A stretch of 64,000 bases of DNA from Micromonospora sp. FIMYZ51 (GTDB lineage: Bacteria > Actinomycetota > Actinomycetes > Mycobacteriales > Micromonosporaceae). Both the position numbers and the translations under genes were made by a program. Where the stretch lies: positions 6,265,501 through 6,329,500 of the forward strand of contig NZ_CP134706.1 in the NCBI RefSeq assembly GCF_038246755.1, written 5' to 3'. Under the pieces are notes generated by a model. It worked only from the letters and a program-made list of their open reading frames with translations, was not told the origin of the DNA and did not search any database. Positions within the stretch are counted from its first letter, which is position 1. Every line of letters begins with the position of its first letter. Of the stretch, positions 1 to 8,266 are shown in pieces.

Positions 1-1725
1 CATCAGGGCCCGGTTCGCGTCGTCGTGCTCCAGGAACGGGATCATCGCGGTCGCGACCGAGGTCATCTGCCGCGGCGACACGTCCATGTAGTCCACCGCG
101 GCCGGCGGGACGTCCTCGGTCTCGCCGCCCTTACGACGGACCAGGACGCGATCCTCGGCGAACGTGCCGTCGGCCCGCAGCGGCGCGTTGGCCTGCGCCT
201 TGACGAACCGGTCCTCCTCGTCTGCGGTCAGGTAGTCGATCTGGTCGGTGACCCGACCGTCGATGACCTTCCGGTACGGCGTCTCGATGAAGCCGAACGG
301 GTTGACCCGGGCGAAGGTGGACAGGGCGCCGATCAGGCCGATGTTCGGGCCTTCCGGCGTCTCGATCGGGCACATCCGGCCGTAGTGGGACGGGTGCACG
401 TCGCGGACCTCGAAGCCCGCCCGCTCCCGAGACAGACCACCCGGACCGAGCGCGCTCAGTCGACGCCGGTGGGTCAGGCCCGCCAGCGGGTTGGTCTGGT
501 CCATGAACTGGGAGAGCTGCGAGGTGCCGAAGAACTCCCGGATCGCCGCCACCACCGGACGGATGTTGATCAGGGTCTGCGGCGTGATCGCCTCGACGTC
601 CTGCGTGGTCATCCGCTCACGGACGACGCGCTCCATCCGGGACAGGCCGACCCGAACCTGGTTCTGGATCAGCTCGCCGACCGTACGCAGGCGCCGGTTG
701 CCGAAGTGGTCGATGTCGTCGGCCTCGTAGCCCTCCTCACCGGCGTGCAGCCGGCAGAGGTACTCCACGGTGGCGACGATGTCGTCCTCGGTGAGCGTGC
801 CGGTGGTGATCGGCACGTCCAGCTCGAGCTTCTTGTTGAACTTGTACCGACCGACCTTGGCGACGTCGTACCGCTTCGGGTTGAAGAAGAGGTTGTCGAG
901 CAGGGTCTGGGCGTTCTCGCGGGTCGGCGGCTCGCCAGGGCGCAGCTTGCGGTAGATGTCTAGCAGCGCCTCGTCCTGGCCGGCGATGTGGTCCTTCTCG
1001 AGCGTGGTCATCATCAGCTCGGACCAGCCGAACTTCTCCCGGATCCGCTCGGCCGACCATCCGACGGCCTTGAGCAGCACCGTGACGGCCTGCCGCCGCT
1101 TGCGGTCGATCCGGACGCCGACGGTGTCGCGCTTGTCGATGTCGAACTCCAGCCAGGCACCCCGGCTGGGAATGACCTTGACGCTGGAGAGGTCACGGTC
1201 GGAGGTCTTGTCCGGCTGCTTGTCGAAGTAGACACCCGGCGACCGGACGAGCTGGCTGACGACCACCCGCTCGGTGCCGTTGATGATGAAGGTGCCCTTC
1301 GGCGTCATCATCGGGAAGTCACCCATGAACACCGTCTGGCTCTTGATCTCGCCGGTGGTGTTGTTGGTGAACTCCGCGGTCACGAAGAGTGGCGCGCAGT
1401 AGGTGAGGTCCTTCTCCTTGCACTCCTCGATCGAGGCCTTGACCTCGTCGAAGCGCGGCGCGGAGAAGGAAAGCGACATAGTGCCGGAGAAGTCCTCAAT
1501 GGGACTGATTTCGTCGAGGATTTCCGCGAGACCCGAGCGTGCGTGCGGGTCGTCCGCCGACCGGCCCTGCCAAGCCTCGTTGCCGACGAGCCAGTCGAAG
1601 GACTCGTTCTGGATGGCGAGGAGGTTGGGGACCTCGAGGTGTTCGGTGATCCGACCGAAGGAAACTCGGCGGGGAGCGAATGCGCTCGACGTACGACTGG
1701 TCTTCGCAGGGCGGGAAGCTGCCAA
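1..1725 (-). CDS. rpoB: RNA polymerase beta subunit, N-terminal 575 residues (runs off left edge)
   Basis: Beta subunit of DNA-dependent RNA polymerase. The TTG start at 1725 is chosen because AAGGA lies about 8 nt upstream and the protein begins (M)[13 protein letters not shown] followed by [14 protein letters not shown], as in other actinomycetes. The frame stays open to base 1, so the C-terminal half is missing. The rifampicin-resistance cluster, at about residues 398-430 ([19 protein letters not shown]), has the drug-sensitive residues: D in FMDQ, H in THRRR, S in RLSAL. It lies downstream of rplJ-rplL but is separated from them by a hairpin and its own promoter. Confidence 0.98.
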   Translation of the reverse strand, partial: MAASRPAKTSRTSSAFAPRRVSFGRITEHLEVPNLLAIQNESFDWLVGNEAWQGRSADDPHARSGLAEILDEISPIEDFSGTMSLSFSAPRFDEVKASIEECKEKDLTYCAPLFVTAEFTNNTTGEIKSQTVFMGDFPMMTPKGTFIINGTERVVVSQLVRSPGVYFDKQPDKTSDRDLSSVKVIPSRGAWLEFDIDKRDTVGVRIDRKRRQAVTVLLKAVGWSAERIREKFGWSELMMTTLEKDHIAGQDEALLDIYRKLRPGEPPTRENAQTLLDNLFFNPKRYDVAKVGRYKFNKKLELDVPITTGTLTEDDIVATVEYLCRLHAGEEGYEADDIDHFGNRRLRTVGELIQNQVRVGLSRMERVVRERMTTQDVEAITPQTLINIRPVVAAIREFFGTSQLSQFMDQTNPLAGLTHRRRLSALGPGGLSRERAGFEVRDVHPSHYGRMCPIETPEGPNIGLIGALSTFARVNPFGFIETPYRKVIDGRVTDQIDYLTADEEDRFVKAQANAPLRADGTFAEDRVLVRRKGGETEDVPPAAVDYMDVSPRQMTSVATAMIPFLEHDDANRALM

Positions 1726-1853
1726 GATGCGTCCTTCCGAGGACCGGTGCTGCAGAACGGCTGGTACGCGTGCACTCCAATGACCCCACCAGAAAATATC
1801 CACAAACGGACATTTCCGAGCAGGGGTCAAGTCGGAAGGCAGCGCAAACTAGC

Positions 1854-1882
1854 AGTGTAGCCGAGAGGCTAACCGCTGTCCA
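1854..1882 (-). promoter_or_regulatory. Probable rpoB promoter
   Basis: On the minus strand a TGGACA -35 box (1877-1882) is separated by exactly 17 bp from a TACACT -10 box (1854-1859). This predicts a start near 1847 and a leader of about 120 nt before the TTG codon. The fit to the vegetative sigma consensus is good. The 1726-2286 interval between rplL and rpoB holds no gene that I can support. Confidence 0.6.
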
Positions 1883-2195
1883 GCCCACCCCGCAGGTCGT
1901 TGCGGAACTAGGCCTCGGGACCCTGGCACGGGTCGCACCGGACCGCTCGGAACGCAACGTTCCCGCTGGGCCGCTCGGGTGTCTGCGGCGTGTTGCTGGT
2001 GCCGCTTCACTACCCGTGCGGTGGCCGTCGCAAGCGCGGAAGGTCTTGCTGATGTCAGCGTGCCTGGCTGCCGGGGCCGCGTCAAGGGCGGCATCGCCAT
2101 CCGATGCTCTTTCCCACGGACGGGGCGCGGCGCGGACCGGTGCCCGAACCTCGCGGACCTGCCCCCGCCCGGGGTTCGGCAGCGCCACGAGCACG

Positions 2196-2232
2196 GCGGA
2201 CGACGATCCGAGTGTCGGATCGTCGTCCGCCG
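2196..2232 (-). terminator. Hairpin after rplL (rplL/rpoB boundary)
   Basis: Perfect 17-bp inverted repeat (2196-2212 and 2216-2232) with a 3-nt loop, 55 bp past the rplL stop. There is no clear U tract, which is common for actinomycete terminators. It probably terminates or attenuates rplJL transcription before rpoB. Confidence 0.75.
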
Positions 2233-2286
2233 CGACGTCGCACTACCCCCGCTCGGGTGAGCCGGGACAGCCAGGTGAGGCTCAGA

Positions 2287-2676
2287 TCACTTGAGGGTGA
2301 CCTTGGCGCCTTCGCCCTCCAGCTTGGCCTTGGCCTTGTCGGCGGCCTCCTTGTTGACCTTCTCCAGAACCGGCTTCGGGGCCGCCTCGACCAGGTCCTT
2401 GGCCTCCTTGAGGCCCAGGCCGGTCAGCTCACGCACGACCTTGATGACCTGGATCTTCTTGCCACCGTCGGCGTCGAGGATGACGTCGAACTCGTCCTTC
2501 TCCGGCTCGGCCTCGGCGGCGGCGCCACCACCGGCCGGGGCACCCGCGGCGACGGCAACCGGCGCGGCGGCGGTGACCTCGAAGGTCTCCTCGAACTGCT
2601 TCACGAACTCCGAGAGCTCGATCAGCGTCATCTCCTTGAACGCGTCGAGCAGCTCTTCGGTGCTGAGCTTCGCCAT
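2287..2676 (-). CDS. rplL: 50S ribosomal protein L7/L12
   Basis: Stalk protein of the large ribosomal subunit; its dimers bind L10 and recruit translation GTPases. The 129 residues match the family length. There is an N-terminal dimerisation helix ([16 protein letters not shown]), an Ala/Gly/Pro-rich hinge at about residues 37-58, and a C-terminal domain with [19 protein letters not shown]. It lies 55 bp downstream of rplJ, in the usual order. Confidence 0.98.
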   Translation of the reverse strand: MAKLSTEELLDAFKEMTLIELSEFVKQFEETFEVTAAAPVAVAAGAPAGGGAAAEAEPEKDEFDVILDADGGKKIQVIKVVRELTGLGLKEAKDLVEAAPKPVLEKVNKEAADKAKAKLEGEGAKVTLK

Positions 2677-2731
2677 GTCTGGCGTCCTTTCCTGAATGGT
2701 TTAACTAAGAACGTGGGTGCGCCGCGCGGCC

Positions 2732-3280
2732 TCAGGCCGCCTCGGCGCCGCCTTCCTTCTCGCGCTTGTCCTGCAGGGCAGCCGCCAGGCGGGCGGTCTT
2801 CGACAGCGGAGCCTGGAACAGGGCCGCGGCCTTGCTCAGGTTGCCCTTCATCGCGCCGGCCAGCTTGGCCAGCAGCACCTCACGGGACTCCAGGTCGGCG
2901 AGCTTCGTGACCTCGGCCGCGGAAATGGCCTTGCCCTCGAAGACACCACCCTTGATGACGAGCTTCGGGTTGGTCTTCGCGAAGTCACGAAGCCCCTTCG
3001 CCGCCTCGACGACGTCGCCCGAAACGAAAGTCAGCGCGGTAGGACCGGTGAACAGCTCGTCGAGGCCGGAGATGCCCGCGTCCGCCGCAGCACGCTTGGC
3101 CAGCGTGTTCTTGGCGACCGTGTAGGTGGTCTCCTTGCCGAGCGAGCGCCGCAGCTGGGTGAGCTGGGAAACCGTCAGACCGCGGTACTCGGTCAGCACG
3201 GTGGCACCCGCGCTGCGGAAGCTCTCGGTCAGCTCAGCAACGGCCGTGGCCTTGTCGGCCCGGATCGGCTTGTCCGCCAT
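2732..3280 (-). CDS. rplJ: 50S ribosomal protein L10
   Basis: Base of the ribosomal stalk, which carries L7/L12 dimers on its C-terminal helix. The 182 residues begin [19 protein letters not shown] and include the conserved [18 protein letters not shown] segment. It is co-transcribed with rplL. A leader of roughly 270 nt precedes it, the usual place for feedback control by the L10-L12 complex. Confidence 0.97.
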   Translation of the reverse strand: MADKPIRADKATAVAELTESFRSAGATVLTEYRGLTVSQLTQLRRSLGKETTYTVAKNTLAKRAAADAGISGLDELFTGPTALTFVSGDVVEAAKGLRDFAKTNPKLVIKGGVFEGKAISAAEVTKLADLESREVLLAKLAGAMKGNLSKAAALFQAPLSKTARLAAALQDKREKEGGAEAA

Positions 3281-3555
3281 GTCCCTCCTCTCTCGTTGCT
3301 TCGAGGCTGGTCACCGGCGCAGGCGAATGACTGCGACAGGAGCGGAGGGTCGCGGCAACAGAAAAGCCCCGGCGCAGGGCGCACGGGGCGAGGTCGGCGG
3401 CGATCACTGCGGTCGGCGGACCACGGGATGCTGCCGGTATTCGCTTGCCGCCCTACGCGGGTCGCCCGTCATCGCGGGACCTTCGACCGTGCCAAGGCAC
3501 GGTGACCAGCGGTCTCTGGGTGGAACGTCGGCCACCCGAAGTGGCCAACGTGCAA

Positions 3556-3585
3556 AGACTACGCGACCTGCCGCACCACCACCAA
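3556..3585 (-). promoter_or_regulatory. Probable rplJL promoter upstream of a long leader
   Basis: On the minus strand TTGGTG (3580-3585) and TAGTCT (3556-3561) are 18 bp apart, predicting a leader of about 270 nt (3281-3549). Actinobacterial rplJ leaders commonly fold into an L10-binding regulatory RNA, and this leader is rich in short inverted repeats. I infer that role from position only. Confidence 0.5.
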
Positions 3586-3696
3586 ATCCGCGCTGGTGGG
3601 CCGGCTCACACCACCGCAGAAACAGCCGCGGCCCACGCATCGCAGATGCGCGCCGATGCAGGCGCAGCCGCCAGCTCAGAGCCAGCGCGGGTACGG

Positions 3697-3730
3697 CGAC
3701 GGGGCGCCGCCCGTAGGCGACGCCCCGTCG
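3697..3730 (-). terminator. Terminator hairpin after rplA
   Basis: 10-bp perfect stem (3697-3706 and 3721-3730) with a 14-nt loop, 13 bp after the rplA stop. It separates the rplKA unit from the rplJL unit. Confidence 0.7.
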
Positions 3731-3743
3731 GCAGGCGTACCGC

Positions 3744-4460
3744 TCAGCTCTCGGCCGAGGCGTCCTGGAGGTTCTTCACCAGGTTCGGGTCGACCGGGAC
3801 GCCCGGGCCCATGGTGGTGGTGAGGGTGACCTTCTTCAGGTACTTGCCCTTCGCCGCCGACGGCTTGGCCCGGAGCACCTCGTCGAGGACGGCCGCGTAG
3901 TTGTCGACCAGCTGCGCCTCGGAGAACGAGGCCTTACCGATGATCAGGTGCAGGTTCGAGTGCTTGTCCACCCGGAAGGTGATCTTGCCGCCCTTGATGT
4001 CGGAGACCGCCTTGGTGACGTCCATGGTCACGGTGCCGGTCTTCGGGTTCGGCATGAGACCGCGCGGGCCCAGGATCCGCGCGATCCGGCCGATCTTGGC
4101 CATCTGGTCCGGCGTGGCGATCGCCGCGTCGAAGTCCAGCCAGCCGCCCTGGATCCGGGCGACCAACTCGTCGGTGCCCACCTCGTCCGCACCGGCGGCG
4201 ACGGCCTCCTCGGCCTTCGCGCCGGCGGCGAAGACGATCACGCGGGCGGTCTTACCGGTGCCGTGCGGCAGGTTGACCGTGCCACGGACCATCTGGTCCG
4301 CCTTGCGGGGGTCGACGCCGAGGCGCATCGCGACCTCGACCGTGGCGTCGAACTTGGTGGAGGTGCTCTCCTTGGCCAGCTTGACGGCCTCGGCGGGGGT
4401 GTAGAGCTTGGACCGGTCGATGGCCTCGGCGGCCTTGCGGTAGCTCTTGCTGCGCTGCAT
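3744..4460 (-). CDS. rplA: 50S ribosomal protein L1
   Basis: Ribosomal protein of the L1 stalk, involved in release of E-site tRNA, and in many bacteria a translational repressor of its own operon. The 238 residues match the family. The signature [15 protein letters not shown] lies at about residues 131-145. It is downstream of rplK with an 83-bp spacer and is followed by a hairpin. Confidence 0.98.
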   Translation of the reverse strand: MQRSKSYRKAAEAIDRSKLYTPAEAVKLAKESTSTKFDATVEVAMRLGVDPRKADQMVRGTVNLPHGTGKTARVIVFAAGAKAEEAVAAGADEVGTDELVARIQGGWLDFDAAIATPDQMAKIGRIARILGPRGLMPNPKTGTVTMDVTKAVSDIKGGKITFRVDKHSNLHLIIGKASFSEAQLVDNYAAVLDEVLRAKPSAAKGKYLKKVTLTTTMGPGVPVDPNLVKNLQDASAES

Positions 4461-4543
4461 GTTCTGTCTACTCCTGTGGTCTTTGGCGGGCCGCGATGCT
4501 CGCGCGCCCTCCCACGATCCGTACGGGTCGGTGGTGGCCGAGG

Positions 4544-4975
4544 TCAGTCGGTGACGTCCAGGCCCATCGACCGGGCGGTGCCGGCGATGATCTTCTCAGC
4601 CTGGTCCAGGTCGTTGGCGTTGAGGTCGGCCATCTTCTTCTCGGCGATCTCGCGCAGCTGGGCGCGGGTGACCGAGCCGACCTTCTGCGTGTGCGGGACG
4701 CCCGAGCCCTTCTGCACACCGGCGGCCTTGATCAGCAGCCGGGCAGCGGGCGGGGTCTTCAGCACGAAGGTGAACGTGCGGTCCTCGTACACGCTGATCT
4801 CGGCGGGGACGATGTCGCCCCGCTGCGACTCGGTCTGCGCGTTGTAGGACTTGCAGAACTCCATGATGTTCACGCCGTGCTGACCGAGCGCGGGGCCGAC
4901 CGGCGGCGCCGGGGTGGCCTGGCCCGCCGGCAGCTGAAGCGTGAACGTCTTGACGAGCTTCTTCTTCGGAGGCAT
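4544..4975 (-). CDS. rplK: 50S ribosomal protein L11
   Basis: Component of the GTPase-associated centre, needed for RelA activation; the site of thiopeptide action. The 143 residues contain [28 protein letters not shown] N-terminal sequence and the C-terminal rRNA-binding motif [10 protein letters not shown]. It lies between nusG and rplA in conserved order. Confidence 0.98.
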   Translation of the reverse strand: MPPKKKLVKTFTLQLPAGQATPAPPVGPALGQHGVNIMEFCKSYNAQTESQRGDIVPAEISVYEDRTFTFVLKTPPAARLLIKAAGVQKGSGVPHTQKVGSVTRAQLREIAEKKMADLNANDLDQAEKIIAGTARSMGLDVTD

Positions 4976-5133
4976 GTCTCTTCCTGGGACTTGAACTGGG
5001 AAAGGTTCGCACCGACGCCGCCGTCGGGGCGCGCACGGTCAGCGCGGATTCGACAGCAGCGACGTTCTAGGGTAGCGCAGCCCTGGAAACGCCCGCCCAC
5101 AGAGGTTGGCCGGACGAACGAACCGGACAAACG

Positions 5134-5165
5134 CCGCTGGCGACGGCCGACGCCGTCGCCAGCGG
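5134..5165 (-). terminator. Terminator hairpin after nusG
   Basis: 14-bp perfect stem (5134-5147 and 5152-5165) with a 4-nt loop, starting 8 bp after the nusG stop. It probably separates secE-nusG from rplKA, at least in part. Confidence 0.75.
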
Positions 5166-5173
5166 TTGGTGAA

Positions 5174-5896
5174 TCAGATCTTGGCGACCTGGTTGAAGTT
5201 CAGCTCGACCGGCGTCTCCCGGCCGAAGATCGAGACGAGCACCTTGAGCTTCTGCTGGTCGGCGTTGATCTCGCTGATCGTGGCCGGCAGCGAGGCGAAG
5301 GCACCGTCGGTGACGGTCACCGAGTCGCCGACCTCGAAGTCGAGGACCTTGACCTCGGGCTTGGCCTTCTTCTGCTCGGTCTCCACGGCCGGCGCCAGCC
5401 ACTTGAGCACCTCGTCGAGGCTCAGCGGCGCCGGACGGTCGGCCCGGTCCGTGGCACCCACGAAACCGGTGACGCCCGGGGTGTTGCGGACGCAGGAGTA
5501 GGACTCGGCGGTCAACTCCATCCGGACCAGGATGTAGCCCGGGAAGACCTTGGCCTGCACCTGGGAGCGCTTGCCGTTCTTGACCTCGACCTCTTCCCGG
5601 GTCGGCACCTCGACCTGGTAGATGTAGTCCTCCATGTCGAGGGAGGTGATCCGGGTTTCGAGGTTGGTCTTGACCTTGTTCTCGTAACCGGCGTACGAGT
5701 GCACCACGTACCAGTCGCCCGGCGCGTAGCGCAGCTTCTGCCGCAACTCCGCGACCGGGTCGAAGCTCTCGTCCGGTGCTGGCTCAGTCATCGCGAACTC
5801 CGGCTCGCTGGCGGCCTCGACCGACTCGTCACCAGCCGCCGTCGCCACCGTGGACTGCTCGTCCGGGGTCTCGGCGGTCTCGTCGTACTCAGGCAC
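5174..5896 (-). CDS. nusG: Transcription termination/antitermination factor NusG
   Basis: Binds RNA polymerase and couples transcription to Rho and the ribosome. The 240 residues comprise an acidic N-terminal extension of about 60 residues typical of actinomycetes, an NGN domain beginning near [15 protein letters not shown], and a C-terminal KOW domain ([17 protein letters not shown]). The GTG start is at 5896. It lies 38 bp downstream of secE. Confidence 0.97.
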   Translation of the reverse strand: MPEYDETAETPDEQSTVATAAGDESVEAASEPEFAMTEPAPDESFDPVAELRQKLRYAPGDWYVVHSYAGYENKVKTNLETRITSLDMEDYIYQVEVPTREEVEVKNGKRSQVQAKVFPGYILVRMELTAESYSCVRNTPGVTGFVGATDRADRPAPLSLDEVLKWLAPAVETEQKKAKPEVKVLDFEVGDSVTVTDGAFASLPATISEINADQQKLKVLVSIFGRETPVELNFNQVAKI

Positions 5897-5934
5897 GCTC
5901 GCTCACTTCCGTCACTATCGGCACAGTCAGCCGG

Positions 5935-6327
5935 TCAGCTGGGGTTGCCGAAGACCCACAGCACGCCCTTGGCGAATCCGTAGTCGAGGACGGCCACGAT
6001 CGTCAGCATCACCGTGACGAACGCGATCACCACGGCCGTGTAGGTCAGCAACTCCTTGCGCGTCGGCCAGATGACCTTACGCAGTTCGGCCACGACCTCG
6101 CGGATGAAACGCGCGACGCGACCGAACAGCCCGACCTTGTCGGCATCGGTACGCGTCTTCGACCGGCTGTCGGCGGACTCCGCCTTGGCCCGTTCCCGGG
6201 TGGCGGTGCCGCCCCGGGAAACCGGCTCATCCCCGTCGGTGGCGTCGTCGTCGGCGCCGTCACTGACGACCTCGTCGTTCAGGCGGTCGTCGTCGGCGTC
6301 CTCGCCGCGCCGCTTGTTGTCGGCCAC
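5935..6327 (-). CDS. secE: Protein translocase subunit SecE
   Basis: Small essential subunit of the SecYEG channel. The GTG at 6327 is preferred because GGAGGG sits 4 nt upstream and the protein then starts (M)ADNKRRGEDADD. The frame extends further upstream but without conserved sequence. The 130 residues have a long acidic N-terminus and one C-terminal membrane segment (LLTYTAVVIAFVTVMLTIV), preceded by the amphipathic motif EVVAELRKVIWPTRKE. It is co-directional with nusG. Confidence 0.95.
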   Translation of the reverse strand: MADNKRRGEDADDDRLNDEVVSDGADDDATDGDEPVSRGGTATRERAKAESADSRSKTRTDADKVGLFGRVARFIREVVAELRKVIWPTRKELLTYTAVVIAFVTVMLTIVAVLDYGFAKGVLWVFGNPS

Positions 6328-6536
6328 TTCGCCCTCCGTCGCGGGATGTCGGGTCGCACGCAGTACGCGTGCGCGGCGCTTGGTCACGCCGGCCGGACCA
6401 ACCGTCCCGGGACGGGCCGCGGCCGGCGGATCAACCGGAAGGCCCGATGCCTCGGAACCTCCCCGCCAATGCCACCACCACGGGCCGGACGCCACCGGAA
6501 GGTGGCGCGACCCACGGAACGGTCAGGCCTGAGGCG

Positions 6537-6609
<73 letters not shown>

Positions 6610-6736
6610 GTGCGGCAACGCTCGCCCCACCAGGTCATCAGGACCAGGCAGGGGTCACTTGCCCCACGGCGGACCAGTGTACGGGTACCGACCCGAGTTT
6701 CCCAACCGGTCTACCGATCACGCTCTCCGGCGGCGG

Positions 6737-7129
6737 TCAGCCGGCCGTCCGGACGGTGGCCCTGGCCTGCGAGAGCACCTTCTCGCCGTGGCAGGTGGCG
6801 GTGATGTCGAGCCTGGTCAGCCCCGCCTCGGTCACCTCGCGGACCACCGCGCTCACCACGATCTCGGTGCCGGCGTCGTCGTCGGGTACCACCACCGGGC
6901 GGGTGAACCGGACGTTGAAGTCGACCACCGCGTCGGCGGCGCCGGCCCAGCTGGTGACCGCCCGGCCGACCAGCGCCATGGTGAACATGCCGTGGGCGAT
7001 CACCCCGGGCAGGCCGACCTTTGTGGCGAACCGGTCACTCCAGTGGATCGGGTTGAAGTCGCCCGAGGCACCGGCGTAGCGGACCAGGTCCGCCCGGGTC
7101 ACCCGGAACGTCTGGGTGGGCAGCTCCAC
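6737..7129 (-). CDS. MaoC-like hot-dog dehydratase (HadB-like)
   Basis: Predicted (3R)-hydroxyacyl-thioester dehydratase, hydratase 2 type. In 130 residues it has the catalytic D-x4-H motif in GASGDFNPIHWSD (about residues 20-32) and the hot-dog helix sequence GVIAHGMFTMALVG. It starts at a GTG 1 nt after the stop of the upstream hot-dog gene, so the two are surely co-translated and probably form a heterodimer like mycobacterial HadA-HadB, which occupies the same place between rpmG and tRNA-Trp. Substrate is not known from sequence. Confidence 0.88.
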   Translation of the reverse strand: MELPTQTFRVTRADLVRYAGASGDFNPIHWSDRFATKVGLPGVIAHGMFTMALVGRAVTSWAGAADAVVDFNVRFTRPVVVPDDDAGTEIVVSAVVREVTEAGLTRLDITATCHGEKVLSQARATVRTAG

Positions 7130-7130
7130 G

Positions 7131-7577
7131 TCAGGCCTCCCCGCGTACGACGAGCTTGGACCAGACCGTGACCACCAGCTCGCCGGTGGTGGTGTTGACG
7201 TCGGTCCGGGTGGTCAGGAAATCGTGACCGCCGCGGCTGGTCACGTCCTCCACGGTGTTGACGCAGACCAGCTCGTCGCCGGCCACCACCGGACGGGTGT
7301 ACGCGAACCGCTGGTCGCCGTGGACGACCCGGCTGTAGTCGACGCCGAGGGCCGGGTCCTCGATCACCTGGCGGCTGGCGGCCATGGTGAGCACCATGGG
7401 AAAGGTCGGCGGCGCGACCACGTCCGGGTGACCCAGCGCACGGGCCGCCTCCGGGTCGTGGTGGGCGGGGTCGGTGGCACCGATCGCCGCAGCGAACTCG
7501 CGGATCTTCTCGCGGCCCACCTGGTAGGGCGCGGTCGGCGGGTAGCTCCGGCCGACGAAGGAGTGGTCCAGGGACAT
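7131..7577 (-). CDS. FAS1-like/MaoC N-terminal dehydratase partner (HadA-like)
   Basis: 148-residue hot-dog protein starting MSLDHSFVGRSYPPTAPYQVGREKIREFA, the actinobacterial FAS1-like dehydratase/UPF0336 type. It has DPAHHDPEAARALGH and VVAPPTFPMVLT in the usual places but lacks the D-x4-H catalytic pair. This fits a substrate-binding partner of the adjacent HadB-like subunit. It lies downstream of rpmG in conserved actinobacterial order. Confidence 0.88.
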   Translation of the reverse strand: MSLDHSFVGRSYPPTAPYQVGREKIREFAAAIGATDPAHHDPEAARALGHPDVVAPPTFPMVLTMAASRQVIEDPALGVDYSRVVHGDQRFAYTRPVVAGDELVCVNTVEDVTSRGGHDFLTTRTDVNTTTGELVVTVWSKLVVRGEA

Positions 7578-7680
7578 GCCGCGAACCTACACGCAAAGCA
7601 CGATCGCCGATCCAAGCGGTCAGCGCGCAGACCCGACGGGTCGCGCCGACCATGGACCGGCGATCGTGGTACGTGTGAAA

Positions 7681-7702
7681 CCGGGCCGGTTGTTGGGCCC
7701 GG
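7681..7702 (-). terminator. Hairpin after rpmG
   Basis: 7-bp GC stem (CCGGGCC and GGCCCGG), 5 bp after the rpmG stop, followed on the minus strand by TTT. It is a short but well-placed terminator. Confidence 0.5.
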
Positions 7703-7707
7703 ACGGG

Positions 7708-7875
7708 TCAGCGCGTCTCGCGGTGAACCGTGTGCCGCCCGTCCCGGGGGCAGAACTTCTTCATCTCAATGCGGTCCGGGTCGTTGCGGCGGTTCTTGCG
7801 CGTGATGTAGTTGCGCTCCTTGCACTCCACACACGCCAAAGTGATCTTCGGCCGGACATCGGTCGCCTTCGCCAC
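7708..7875 (-). CDS. rpmG: 50S ribosomal protein L33
   Basis: 55-residue large-subunit protein with a GTG start at 7875. It reads [19 protein letters not shown], then [20 protein letters not shown], then [15 protein letters not shown]. The zinc-ribbon Cys residues are partly present (CVEC and one later Cys). It lies between the tRNA-Met/Thr pair and the dehydratase pair. Confidence 0.95.
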   Translation of the reverse strand: MAKATDVRPKITLACVECKERNYITRKNRRNDPDRIEMKKFCPRDGRHTVHRETR

Positions 7876-8003
7876 GGCGGAGTGCCTTCCTCGCTAACGG
7901 ATACAACTACAGCGCTACAGCCTACGCGCCGCCTGGGCGGACACGCAAAGCGGGCGCCCCTGGCGCCCGTCCTACAACCACCGGAAACCCCGGCGGCCGA
8001 GAG

Positions 8004-8076
8004 TAGCGGTGGCCGGACTTGAACCGGCGACACAGCGATTATGAGCCGCTTGCTCTGCCATCTGAGCTACACCGCC
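8004..8076 (-). tRNA. tRNA-Met (anticodon CAT, elongator type)
   Basis: 73 nt. The acceptor GGCGGTG pairs with CACCGCT with a terminal G-U, so it is not an initiator. The anticodon loop is CTCATAA. CAT could also be a lysidine-modified Ile tRNA, but the sequence matches actinobacterial elongator Met next to tRNA-Thr. Confidence 0.9.
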
Positions 8077-8101
8077 GTGGTGGGCCCAGCCGGACCCTCT
8101 G

Positions 8102-8174
8102 AGCCCCCTTACGGAATCGAACCGTAGACCTTCTCCTTACCATGGAGACGCTCTGCCGACTGAGCTAAGGGGGC
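8102..8174 (-). tRNA. tRNA-Thr (anticodon GGT)
   Basis: 73 nt. The acceptor GCCCCCT pairs with AGGGGGC. The anticodon stem TCTCC/GGAGA encloses ATGGTAA. It lies 25 nt upstream of tRNA-Met on the same strand. Confidence 0.97.
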
Positions 8175-8266
8175 CTGCGCGATCACTCGGTGGCCGCGCA
8201 GAGGTAAGAGTACACGGCCCCGCCGCGCCGGTGAAATCGGATCCCCCGACTGCGCGTACGCCCTGT

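Noticed and set aside
1..1725. Possible rifampicin-resistant or duplicate rpoB
   Set aside because: The resistance cluster has the sensitive residues and the genomic context is the standard rpoB locus.
2104..2910. Plus-strand open frame opposite rplL
   Set aside because: Antisense shadow of rplL and its terminator; no motif and no RBS.
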